Assembly: GCF_008121495.1 (NCBI RefSeq)
Contig: NZ_CP043051.1
Location: 744,001-808,000, forward strand
DNA from: Mediterraneibacter gnavus ATCC 29149
Lineage (GTDB): Bacteria; Bacillota; Clostridia; Lachnospirales; Lachnospiraceae
Length of the DNA: 64,000 bases
Direction of reading: 5' to 3'
This document shows, piece after piece, positions 57,145 through 64,000 of the stretch. The first letter of the stretch is position 1. Each line of letters starts with the position of its first letter. Position numbers and translations under genes: made by a program. The notes beneath the pieces are model-generated. The model ran no database searches. It saw only the letters and a program-made list of their open reading frames with translations, and was not told where the DNA came from.

Positions 57145-57692
57145 TTACTATAATATAACGCTACCGGATTGCCAATCATGGAAGACAATAGAAACAAAAT
57201 ATTTTTAGTTGGATCTTCAAAATTCTCTCCATCCAATAACATGTTAGAAATATTGTCGTGTGTCAATTTGAAATAAATCAACCGTGCGATATTTTCATCA
57301 TAGATCTGCAGAATAACATATTTTATAATACCCCAATAATACTCATCTTCCGAAATTTCTATCACTGGAATATTACGTTCCGAACAAAACTTTAATAAAA
57401 TATCATAATAATTGACTTTCTGTACCATGTCCGGATGCTGCTTTATAATAAATCCACTGACCTGTTTCTTCTCCAGTTCATTCAAATGTTTCCGAAACTC
57501 TCTCTCCGTTTCTCCGAAATACACTTTCATATTTGTAAGAAGAAGCTCTCCTCCAGTCAGATATCTTTCCATATCTTCTATTTCGATAATTCGTATACCT
57601 TTAATTTCCTGATTCAGATTTTCTTTACATATCACTAATCTCATATCAGGAAATTGTTTCGATTCTAATAATTGTTTTACCGTATAAGCCAT
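57145..57692 (-). pseudogene. PucR-like regulator, N-terminal half
   Basis: The leftward frame starts at 57692 with MAYTVKQLLESKQFPDMRLV, typical of the PucR N-terminal domain (purine catabolism regulator type), and contains EIEDMERYLTGGELLLTN and SGFIIKQHPD. It breaks off at GNPVALYYSN where IS copy B begins. The rest of the protein is at 54704-55815. An intact protein would be a ligand-sensing activator. Its place beside the pilus locus suggests it once controlled it. Confidence 0.82.
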
Positions 57693-57893
57693 TCAGCACC
57701 TCGTCAAATTCGTCTTTTGTTGTCTACATTGGTTGTACCAGCATCTGATGTTGTGTTTTCAAAAGTGGCATAAGTAAACAGTATAATTATACCCTCCCCC
57801 GAAATTTTCTGTCAATTTCTTCATGCGTATAAAATGCATATTTTATATAGATTCAAATAAAAAAGATAGCTCGCATCTTTGTCGAACTGTCCA

Positions 57894-58283
57894 TTACTTC
57901 TTCAGGCTGCGGATAAAAGTCATAAAAATTTCTCTTTCCTTCTCATCCAAGCCATCCCAAATCTCAAGTATTTCTTTTTGCTCTTTTGTCAGATCCAATC
58001 TGCTTTCATCATCTGAAAAAAATTGTGCGATTGTAATTTCAAATGCATCACATATTTTTTCCAGATTAGCCATCGTCGGCATACTCTTCTGATTCAGCAT
58101 ATTTCCCAGAGCCGTCTGCGTTATTCCTGTAAGCTGAGCTAACCTATATTTTGTATATCCTCGCTTCCGGCATAGTTCCGCAATTCTTAACGGAATATAC
58201 TCTTCCACACACAAGTATATACACCTCTCTTCTAGTCTATGATACCAATATTGTACCTGTTGACCAGAAGATTTATTAGACAT
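57894..58283 (-). CDS. XRE-family helix-turn-helix regulator
   Basis: The frame encodes a Cro/CI-type helix-turn-helix (YTKYRLAQLTGITQTALGNM, QKSMPTMANLEKICDAFEIT) followed by a C-terminal helix (IWDGLDEKEREIFMTFIRSL). The first ATG (58283) lacks a ribosome site. A TTG or GTG near 58210, after GAGAGGTG, just before EEYIPLRIAEL, is more likely, giving about 105 residues. It resembles small regulators of mobile elements. Confidence 0.7.
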   Translation of the reverse strand: MSNKSSGQQVQYWYHRLEERCIYLCVEEYIPLRIAELCRKRGYTKYRLAQLTGITQTALGNMLNQKSMPTMANLEKICDAFEITIAQFFSDDESRLDLTKEQKEILEIWDGLDEKEREIFMTFIRSLKK

Positions 58284-58341
58284 TTATTTATTGATTATAT
58301 ACTCTTGTACACAAGACTATTTAAGTAAAAAAATATAGCTA

Positions 58342-59609
58342 GTATAACGAATATTAAATAATTGCTATATTAAATTGATACTGCTTCCTCTTCACTGATT
58401 TCATCCATTTTATACTTCCAGTGATAAACCACGGGTTCACGGTTCACTTCGTCAAAGTACTTGTAAATTCGTTCTTCCAACTCCTGTTTGGTATTGACAC
58501 GAATTCCTCGAAGCATCTGTCTGGTCATCTTGCTGAAGAAGCTTTCAATCATGTTTAACCATGAGCCTTGTTTTGGTGTAAACACAAATTTAAAACGTCC
58601 CTTTGGCATAGTATCCAGAAAGCGCCGTGTTTCTTTGGAAGTATGTGCAGAATGATTATCCAGGATGATCCGAATGGTATCCTGTGATGGATATTTTTTG
58701 TCCAGTATCTTTAAAAACTCAATAAAATCAGAACTCTTATGGGTCTCACTTACTAACGGAATTGCTTCTCCAGTGAGTAAATCAATGCCAGCCAGTAAAG
58801 AGAGCGTTCCCAGACGTTTGTATTCTGCATCACGATATACTTCCCCATGTTCTGATGTCGGGCGTAAATCCGGTACCGTATTGGAGATTGCCTGAATGCC
58901 CGGCTTCTCATCATACGATACCGTAATCGTCAGTTTATAATCGTCCGGAACAATGAGATCACCATTTTCATCAAACTGCATTTCAATCTGCTTATAAACC
59001 AACAGAACCTCATGCATTTTTGATTCAAAATCAGGATCCCGTTTTTCACAGTAATATTTGATTTTAAAGGGTTTCATATCCTGTTCCTTAAGAAATTTCT
59101 GGATATACGGTTTGGTAACGGTTGAAAGCCTTGGATATCCCGCTTCTTCTGCATGTTTCTGAATGTATTTGTGGAGAGAGGTCAACGTCCACAATTCCTG
59201 TGCATAACCGAGTTCTGTCGGTCTCTGACACGCAATATGAATCATCCATGCTTTTGCATCATCAGTGATTTCCGATGGACGTCCAGGACGCTGAACATCA
59301 AACAGTGCAGCATCTAAACCGCCTTTCTGAAACTTCGAAATACAAAGGCGTACCGTTGCAGTACTAATGGCAAGTTTATCAGCAATTTGCTGGAATGTCA
59401 TTCCATCGGCTTTATATAAAAGGATTCTGGCACGGTCCACAACTTGTGCCTGAATGGTTCTCTTTTTCGATAATGCTTTAAGGTAATCTCTGTCTTCATC
59501 TGACAGAGGAAGATATGTTTTTCTCATAGTGTTCATCCTTTCTTAGATAACACTATTTTACCATACATTATCCTCAAAATATATAGTAGAAATTTAATTT
59601 ATTCTATAC
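58342..59609 (-). mobile_element. IS630-type element, intact
   Basis: It is flanked by TA (58340-58341 and 59610-59611), with imperfect inverted ends GTATAACGAATATTAAAT and GTATAGAATAAATTAAAT (the right end read on the other strand). It holds one intact transposase. Its right end cuts into the integrase-side part of a Tn916-like element. It is not a copy of the IS630-type element at 39375. Confidence 0.8.
58370..59536 (-). CDS. IS630-family transposase
   Basis: The 388-residue protein has an N-terminal helix-turn-helix of the Tc1/IS630 type (MTFQQIADKLAISTATVRL) and the DDE domain: SYDEKPGIQAIS (first aspartate), RIILDNHSAHTSKE (second), and KQGSWLNMIESFFSKMTRQM (glutamate). It is uninterrupted and so likely active. 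Confidence 0.93.
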   Translation of the reverse strand: MNTMRKTYLPLSDEDRDYLKALSKKRTIQAQVVDRARILLYKADGMTFQQIADKLAISTATVRLCISKFQKGGLDAALFDVQRPGRPSEITDDAKAWMIHIACQRPTELGYAQELWTLTSLHKYIQKHAEEAGYPRLSTVTKPYIQKFLKEQDMKPFKIKYYCEKRDPDFESKMHEVLLVYKQIEMQFDENGDLIVPDDYKLTITVSYDEKPGIQAISNTVPDLRPTSEHGEVYRDAEYKRLGTLSLLAGIDLLTGEAIPLVSETHKSSDFIEFLKILDKKYPSQDTIRIILDNHSAHTSKETRRFLDTMPKGRFKFVFTPKQGSWLNMIESFFSKMTRQMLRGIRVNTKQELEERIYKYFDEVNREPVVYHWKYKMDEISEEEAVSI

Positions 59610-59664
59610 TAGAAAAGTCTGACCATCAATGTGGTTTTTCAGAATACATAGAAAGAACTATCGA

Positions 59665-59699
59665 AGCACACAAGCAGAAATATCGTCTGTTTGCGTGCT
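59665..59699 (+). terminator. Terminator before the sigma-factor gene
   Basis: AGCACACAAGCAGA and TCTGTTTGCGTGCT pair (two mismatches or wobbles) around AATATCG, followed by TTTTTTAG. It probably ended a gene of the conjugative element that was removed by the IS630-type insertion. The gap 59612-59849 holds nothing else that is convincing. Confidence 0.65.
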
Positions 59700-59849
59700 T
59701 TTTTAGTTGGAAGAAAAAGTTTTTAAATTTTTCTTCTCAAAACGCAACTGCACCCCCTGTCCTGTCGGGACTAAGAGCGAAAAGGGGGAAAGAAGCAGAG
59801 ATTCCTATCAACTCGCTCCCTTTCAAGGCTGGAAAGGGGGTGAGCAATG

Positions 59850-60269
59850 ATGAAGCCATCTGAATTTCAGACAACCATAAAGAACCAGTTTGATTACATC
59901 TGTAAAGTCGCTATGGAGGATGAACGCAAAGACTATCTCAAAGCGTTGTCCAGACAGTGTAAACGGGAAACCCTGTTCTGTGATATGGACGATTACACCG
60001 TCAATCTGTTTTCTTCCGAAGACACCTATCTATCCCACTTCCATACTTTTGAAATGGATGGATTTACTGTCCGCATTGAAAACAACCTGTTAGCAGAAGC
60101 ATTAGAAAATCTGGATGGAAAGAAACGTGACGTTATCCTGAGATATTATTTTCTTGGATTTGACGATACGGAGATTTCAAAAATTCTGGAAGTCAACCGT
60201 TCTACCATACAGAGAAGAAGACACGCTGGACTGGAATTTATCAAAAAATTTATGGAGGAAGAAGCATGA
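59850..60269 (+). CDS. Sigma-70-like regulator of a Tn916-type element
   Basis: The 139-residue protein resembles the small sigma factors found beside Tn916-family integrases. Its front has KPSEFQTTIKNQFDYICKVA, and its end is a region-4 helix-turn-helix (GFDDTEISKILEVNRSTIQR). GGGGGTGAGCA precedes a double ATG; the second, at 59850, has better spacing. It overlaps the integrase start by 4 nt (ATGA), so the two are co-translated. It probably helps transcribe transfer genes, here lost. Confidence 0.8.
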   Translation: MKPSEFQTTIKNQFDYICKVAMEDERKDYLKALSRQCKRETLFCDMDDYTVNLFSSEDTYLSHFHTFEMDGFTVRIENNLLAEALENLDGKKRDVILRYYFLGFDDTEISKILEVNRSTIQRRRHAGLEFIKKFMEEEA

Positions 60270-61453
60270 CAGCAAAGCACCCTATTAAGAAAGCAGAAAA
60301 CGGAACTTATTATTTTAGAGCAAACTTAGGTTTTCATCCGATTACCGGAAAACAGATTCAGAAATACAAAAGCGGATTCAAGACAAAAAAGGAAGCTAGA
60401 GAAGCATATTCAAAGCTTATGCTGACATCCACAGAGGAATTAACGGAAAAGAAACAGCAGCTATCCTTTCAACAGTTCATTGAAGAAACTTACCTGCCTT
60501 GGTATAAAACACAGGTAAAGGAAAGTACCTATCTGAACCGCCGTTCTACCATTCAGAAGCATTTTTCATACTTTTACAAAATGACGGTGGATGAGATAGA
60601 ACCCATTAACGTCCAGAACTGGCAGCTTGAACTCGCAAAAGAATTTAGTCCAAACTATATCCGTATTGTACAGGGTATGCTCTCCATTGCCTTTGACAGA
60701 GCAGTTGTTCTCGGTCTTGCAAAGAAAAATCCGTCACGAATGATAGGAAACATCAAGAGCAAGAAAACAAAAGTGGATTTTTGGACACTGGATGAATTTC
60801 AAAAGGTAATTTCCCTGCTCTACAAGGGCGATTATTACGAACATTACCTTTTCATCTCATACTGGCTCCTGTTTATGACCGGAATGAGAATCGGAGAAGC
60901 CGCAGCCCTGCAATGGTCGGACATCAACTTTGAAACCGGACTTTTAAGTATAACGAAAACGCTGTACTATAAAACAATGGATGAATACAAATTTGTGGAA
61001 CCAAAGACACAAGCCAGTATTCGCACTATCTATATTGACACAGATACCATTAAAGAATTAAAAGCATGGCAGGAAGTACAGCAAAAGGTTTTAAAGGGCT
61101 GCGACCTTGTACTAAGCTATAATGGGATTCCCACCAGTAAGCACACCCTCCCACGGGCATTAGAAAAGCTTGCTGGATTGGCAGGCGTACACCGTATCAA
61201 AATTCATGCACTCAGACATTCCCATGCTTCCCTGCTCATCAGTATGGGAGAAAATCCTTTATTGATTAAAGAACGTCTGGGGCATGAAAAGATACAGACC
61301 ACGTCAGGAACCTATGGACATTTATATCCCAACACCAACGTGGAAGTTGCCAAAAAATTAACTGGCGTTCTCACTTATACTCCGGCAACAACCAGTGTTG
61401 CCGATTACACCAGCAATCAGCATACAGCAATCTATCACAGAACAGTTGAATAA
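60266..61453 (+). CDS. int: Tyrosine-type site-specific integrase (Tn916/phage family)
   Basis: The 395-residue integrase has an N-terminal AP2-like arm-binding part (NGTYYFRANLGFHPITGKQI), a core-binding helical domain, and the catalytic domain with arginine in TGMRIGEAAALQWSD, HxxR in KIHALRHSHASLL, and histidine plus tyrosine in RLGHEKIQTTSGTYGHLY. All catalytic residues are present. No excisionase gene lies upstream; the rest of the element is cut off by the IS630-type insertion. Paired repeats directly after the stop are its probable arm sites. Confidence 0.93.
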   Translation: MTAKHPIKKAENGTYYFRANLGFHPITGKQIQKYKSGFKTKKEAREAYSKLMLTSTEELTEKKQQLSFQQFIEETYLPWYKTQVKESTYLNRRSTIQKHFSYFYKMTVDEIEPINVQNWQLELAKEFSPNYIRIVQGMLSIAFDRAVVLGLAKKNPSRMIGNIKSKKTKVDFWTLDEFQKVISLLYKGDYYEHYLFISYWLLFMTGMRIGEAAALQWSDINFETGLLSITKTLYYKTMDEYKFVEPKTQASIRTIYIDTDTIKELKAWQEVQQKVLKGCDLVLSYNGIPTSKHTLPRALEKLAGLAGVHRIKIHALRHSHASLLISMGENPLLIKERLGHEKIQTTSGTYGHLYPNTNVEVAKKLTGVLTYTPATTSVADYTSNQHTAIYHRTVE

Positions 61454-61454
61454 A

Positions 61455-61657
61455 AAATGCAATCAAAATGCAATTCTAAAAGGAAAGAGCCTCAAAACCC
61501 TTGAAAATAAAGGCTTTGAAGCTCTGCTCCAACTATTCAAACTCCAGACAGACAGTAAGCAATATAAACCAAAATCATTGATTTTTCGGGGTTTTCTGGC
61601 TCTGTGAAACAAACTAAAAAGATAAAATGAAATATAAAAATGCAATAAAAATGCAAT
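61455..61657 (+). repeat. Paired AAATGCAAT repeats after the integrase gene
   Basis: AAATGCAAT occurs at 61455-61463 and 61466-61474, and again at 61638-61646 and 61649-61657, each pair spaced 11 bp. The region 61454-61770 holds no other gene. These are likely arm-type integrase sites at the element end; the attachment core should lie close by, but I cannot fix it. A further inverted sequence, GGGG...CCCC, lies at 61718-61747. Confidence 0.6.
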
Positions 61658-61770
61658 GAAGTCTAACGGTGCATGTTCGCTGACTTCATCATAATACCTA
61701 AGCGAAAAGCACTGATTGGGGGAACTTAGTATTTACTGGGTTACCCCTTTCATTTTGAAAGGAGATCATT

Positions 61771-62988
61771 ATGGATTATCAATTAGAATTAAAACAAATT
61801 GTGGATTTTCCACGCTGCCGAATTTACCGGGAATTTATACAGACACTTATGAAAGACAGAAGCATCCGTACCAACGGAGGTTCCTGTCTTTTTTATTTTC
61901 TCATTTTATGTTCTTATGCAAATTACAGTTCTTCTTATCGGAACATCGAACACCTTACTTACAAAGTTGTTCCTGGTGAATGGATCTGCACTCTTAAAGA
62001 ACTTCAGACTCACTTTCGCCAAAAATTCCAGCACCAGGTCATATCCATACTGGATACCCTGGTTGAACAAAACCTTTTAACCTACTCACTGCACGAAAAA
62101 AATAAGATTATCCAATACAAGATAAAAGACTGGCCAAAAGACAATACTGCCCTTTCCTATAATTATCCGTGTAAAAAAGACATCGGTTTTTTCTTTTTTC
62201 CAATCGCAGATGTACATAAACTAATCGGACTAGGAAAATGTTCGGAAATGGATGCTCTTTTGGATCTTTGGATTCATGCAGTCTATAATGATTCATCTGT
62301 ACAAGGCTCTGATGCCGGTCCGGTAGTATATTTTCGCAATCAGACTGGAAATCCCTTGTTCAGCTATCAGGAACTTGCAAGACGTTGGAAACAGTCGAAA
62401 TCTTCTGTATCCCGTCTGCTAAAAAAACTTGAAGATACCGACATGATCACACTGATTTCCTATTCCGGGAAACATGGCAGCATGGTATATCTGCGTAATT
62501 ATCTATCTGTTATGTTTAATATCAGCGATGTCATGATTGATAAGGAGGAAATTGCCATGAAAATGCAACTGCCAATACATATAACCGAAGACACCTTGCC
62601 TGTCAAAAACAATTCTGAATGCGTTTCAGAATCTATTACTGACGAGCAAATCATCGTTTCACAGGAAGGCTCCTGCGTTCCAGAATCACACATTAAAACC
62701 ATTGTTCGCAAAGTCGCTGAAATACTGGAAATACAAGGCATTTCTTGCTGTAGATGCCCTAAAACGAAGTATATATTATCTCCATTATCAGCCTGCAAGG
62801 ATAGTATATATCTATATTCACTACGTATTATCTGCCCCTGGGGAAACGCTGCTTATCAATTTGAATTAAAATTAAAACCTGAAACTCGCAATGTGCCCAA
62901 GGTTCCTGCCCATACTCCGCCCTTACGACATACCTCTCCCGATTTTTCAGAAATTCCAGAAGCTTTATTGAGAGGAGGCGATGTATAA
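61771..62988 (+). CDS. Mobile-element winged-helix protein, possible replication initiator
   Basis: The 405-residue protein has an N-terminal domain starting DYQLELKQIVDFPRCRIY, a first helical DNA-binding-like section (WICTLKELQTHFRQKFQHQ), and a winged-helix block, YQELARRWKQSKSSVSRLLK, near residue 205. It has the look of replication-initiation or regulatory proteins of Firmicute mobile elements, but I cannot name the family. AAAGGAG precedes the ATG. It is joined to the next gene by a shared base (ATAATGG). Confidence 0.55.
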   Translation: MDYQLELKQIVDFPRCRIYREFIQTLMKDRSIRTNGGSCLFYFLILCSYANYSSSYRNIEHLTYKVVPGEWICTLKELQTHFRQKFQHQVISILDTLVEQNLLTYSLHEKNKIIQYKIKDWPKDNTALSYNYPCKKDIGFFFFPIADVHKLIGLGKCSEMDALLDLWIHAVYNDSSVQGSDAGPVVYFRNQTGNPLFSYQELARRWKQSKSSVSRLLKKLEDTDMITLISYSGKHGSMVYLRNYLSVMFNISDVMIDKEEIAMKMQLPIHITEDTLPVKNNSECVSESITDEQIIVSQEGSCVPESHIKTIVRKVAEILEIQGISCCRCPKTKYILSPLSACKDSIYLYSLRIICPWGNAAYQFELKLKPETRNVPKVPAHTPPLRHTSPDFSEIPEALLRGGDV

Positions 62989-63521
62989 TGGCAAAGAAAA
63001 ATTACCATCCTGTTTCCGCTGAAGTGGAAAATAATCCTTTGTACCATGATACCTATAAGCTACTCCGGTGCTACCGGGACTCTACTTACAGTCTGATGGT
63101 TGCTGTCCGGCAAGTAGAAATTCAGTTCCAACTGGAATACAACACCAGCGTAGACGAATTCCTGGATTCTATCTATGCTGCAGGAGCAGATCTGGGAGAC
63201 AGCCAGATTGAAGAATGGGCAAAAAGCATTGCCCGCAGCAACAAAATGATAAAGCTACTTCTTTCTTCCGTGGATTTACTCCGGAGAAATCACAAACATG
63301 GAGAAGAATATTACTGGATTTTATATTATGCCTTTCTCTCTCCACATGAACTGAAAAACACAGAGGAAATCCTGGAAGAACTCGAAAAGCACGTTCCCAG
63401 CATTTCCTACCGAACTTATTACCGGAAAAGGCAGGCTGCTATTAGCGCTCTTAGCAGCATACTATGGGGATTTTCTGCAAAAGGGACACTGGAAACTTTG
63501 AATAAGTTTTTCCCGAATTGA
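62988..63521 (+). CDS. Mobile-element protein of unknown function
   Basis: The 177-residue protein is soluble and charged, with a helix-rich centre (DSQIEEWAKSIARSNKMIKL) and a possible DNA-binding end (SISYRTYYRKRQAAISALSS), similar in style to the sigma-like phage and conjugative-element proteins that follow initiators. No family is recognised. It is co-transcribed with the preceding gene. Confidence 0.5.
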   Translation: MAKKNYHPVSAEVENNPLYHDTYKLLRCYRDSTYSLMVAVRQVEIQFQLEYNTSVDEFLDSIYAAGADLGDSQIEEWAKSIARSNKMIKLLLSSVDLLRRNHKHGEEYYWILYYAFLSPHELKNTEEILEELEKHVPSISYRTYYRKRQAAISALSSILWGFSAKGTLETLNKFFPN

Positions 63522-63530
63522 ATTTTTATA

Positions 63531-63574
63531 TTTTCACATAAGCACTCATAAACAAATGTGTACCTATGTGAAAA
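63531..63574 (+). terminator. Inverted repeat after the mobile-element gene pair
   Basis: TTTTCACATA and TATGTGAAAA pair across a 24-base loop, 10 nt past the stop codon. It may end the transcript, although no T-run follows. Confidence 0.35.
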
Positions 63575-63698
63575 TTCCCAGCACTAGAAAATTTCCATAC
63601 AATTCTCTCCCTAAAACACAATTCAAATCAAAAAATATTTTTCATTGCTATAACTATATACATTTGTTATAATTTGTGAGAAAACAACTGTTTGTAAA

Positions 63699-64000
63699 AT
63701 GAAAGAAATAATCCCATCTGCATTACTAACTATGAACAAATTAAACTTAGAAAGGATTGAACAAAAAAGACTTATGACAATAAAAAATGTAGTCGAACCG
63801 TTAATAACTATGATTAAATTTTTATGGCAATGGAAACCCGCAAGATTTACATCCTTATTTATGCTCATTATGTTACTTGTTACTCCCCTATTTACATATC
63901 CTACTGGCTATATATTTATTTTTATATTACAGATGATTGCATTTATTATCTGTATTCCAACTACAGCAGCTATTTCAAGTTTGGAAAAAGGAAAACATCT
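63699..64000 (+). CDS. Membrane protein, cut by the window end
   Basis: From an ATG at 63699 a frame stays open for 100 codons to the window edge. The first 45 residues are hydrophilic; two hydrophobic segments follow (FTSLFMLIMLLVTPLFTYP, then YIFIFILQMIAFIICIPTTA). The ribosome site is weak, so the start may be an internal ATG. Function is unknown. Confidence 0.5.
   Translation, partial: MKEIIPSALLTMNKLNLERIEQKRLMTIKNVVEPLITMIKFLWQWKPARFTSLFMLIMLLVTPLFTYPTGYIFIFILQMIAFIICIPTTAAISSLEKGKH

Larger units (their letters stand above)
55809..57151. repeat. 7-bp target-site duplication around IS copy B
   Basis: TTACTAT lies at 55809-55815 and again at 57145-57151, flush with the IS ends. On the coding strand this is ATAGTAA, which adds no frame change when counted once. 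Its presence shows a simple insertion at this place. Confidence 0.85.

Noticed and set aside
63623..63868. Leftward 81-codon frame at the window end
   Set aside because: It is the reverse of the rightward membrane protein frame, which has better hydrophobic segments and stays open to the edge.

Overview
This 64 kb window looks like a chromosomal segment of a gut Lachnospiraceae bacterium, most probably Mediterraneibacter (Ruminococcus) gnavus. The best clue is the pyridoxal-phosphate decarboxylase near 12.3-13.7 kb, whose sequence and 490-codon reading frame match my memory of the R. gnavus tryptophan decarboxylase (RUMGNA_01526). Low-GC Firmicute codon use, AGGAGG-type ribosome binding sites, a class C sortase pilus locus, a levan-type PTS and Tn916-like integrase genes all fit. 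The species call rests on recall, not on a search.

Layout. 0.3-6.5 kb: a leftward operon with a mannose-family PTS (IIA, IIB, IIC, IID) and two glycosidase-like enzymes, behind a good sigma-54 promoter; a 243-bp MITE-like element sits between IIA and IIB. 6.8-9.9 kb: a decayed aromatic-acid exporter and a U32 peptidase pair. 10.1-13.7 kb: an amine-dehydrogenase-like oxidoreductase, a LysR regulator and the tryptophan decarboxylase. 13.7-15.3 kb: an asparagine synthase whose glutaminase half lacks its front end. 15.5-25.2 kb: a complete Wadjet-type SMC anti-plasmid operon (four core genes), followed in the same operon by a SEC-C protein and a small unknown protein.

25.3-35.1 kb is a patchwork of broken genes: a multicopper-oxidase remnant, IS copy A, a small truncated gene, an intact HerA-like ATPase whose translationally coupled upstream partner is cut off, orphan integrase arm-type repeats, a VanR/VanS-like two-component pair with a small membrane protein, decayed alcohol and aldehyde dehydrogenase genes, and a headless and tailless nuclease-ATPase gene that may be the missing HerA partner. 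35.1-38.9 kb is a nitrosative/oxidative-stress module: hybrid cluster protein, frameshifted ferredoxin, cupin, iron-sulfur protein, and a divergent Crp/Fnr regulator with a perfect palindrome between the divergent units.

39.2-57.7 kb: a decayed IS630-type element, then a leftward sortase pilus locus (2707-residue repeat-rich tip adhesin, backbone pilin, class C sortase, minor pilin). Next to it are a one-protein fusion of an Rrf2 DNA-binding domain to an HD-GYP phosphodiesterase domain, a pilin remnant, and a PucR-like regulator cleanly interrupted by IS copy B with a 7-bp target duplication. 57.9-64 kb: an XRE regulator, an intact IS630-type element, the integrase end of a Tn916-like conjugative element (sigma factor, tyrosine integrase, paired arm-type repeats), two mobile-element genes of unknown function, and a membrane protein running off the window end.

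No tRNA, rRNA or CRISPR array was seen. The strongest leads are the six-gene Wadjet operon, the HerA/split nuclease-ATPase pair, and the pilus locus with its Rrf2-HD-GYP and IS-interrupted regulators.
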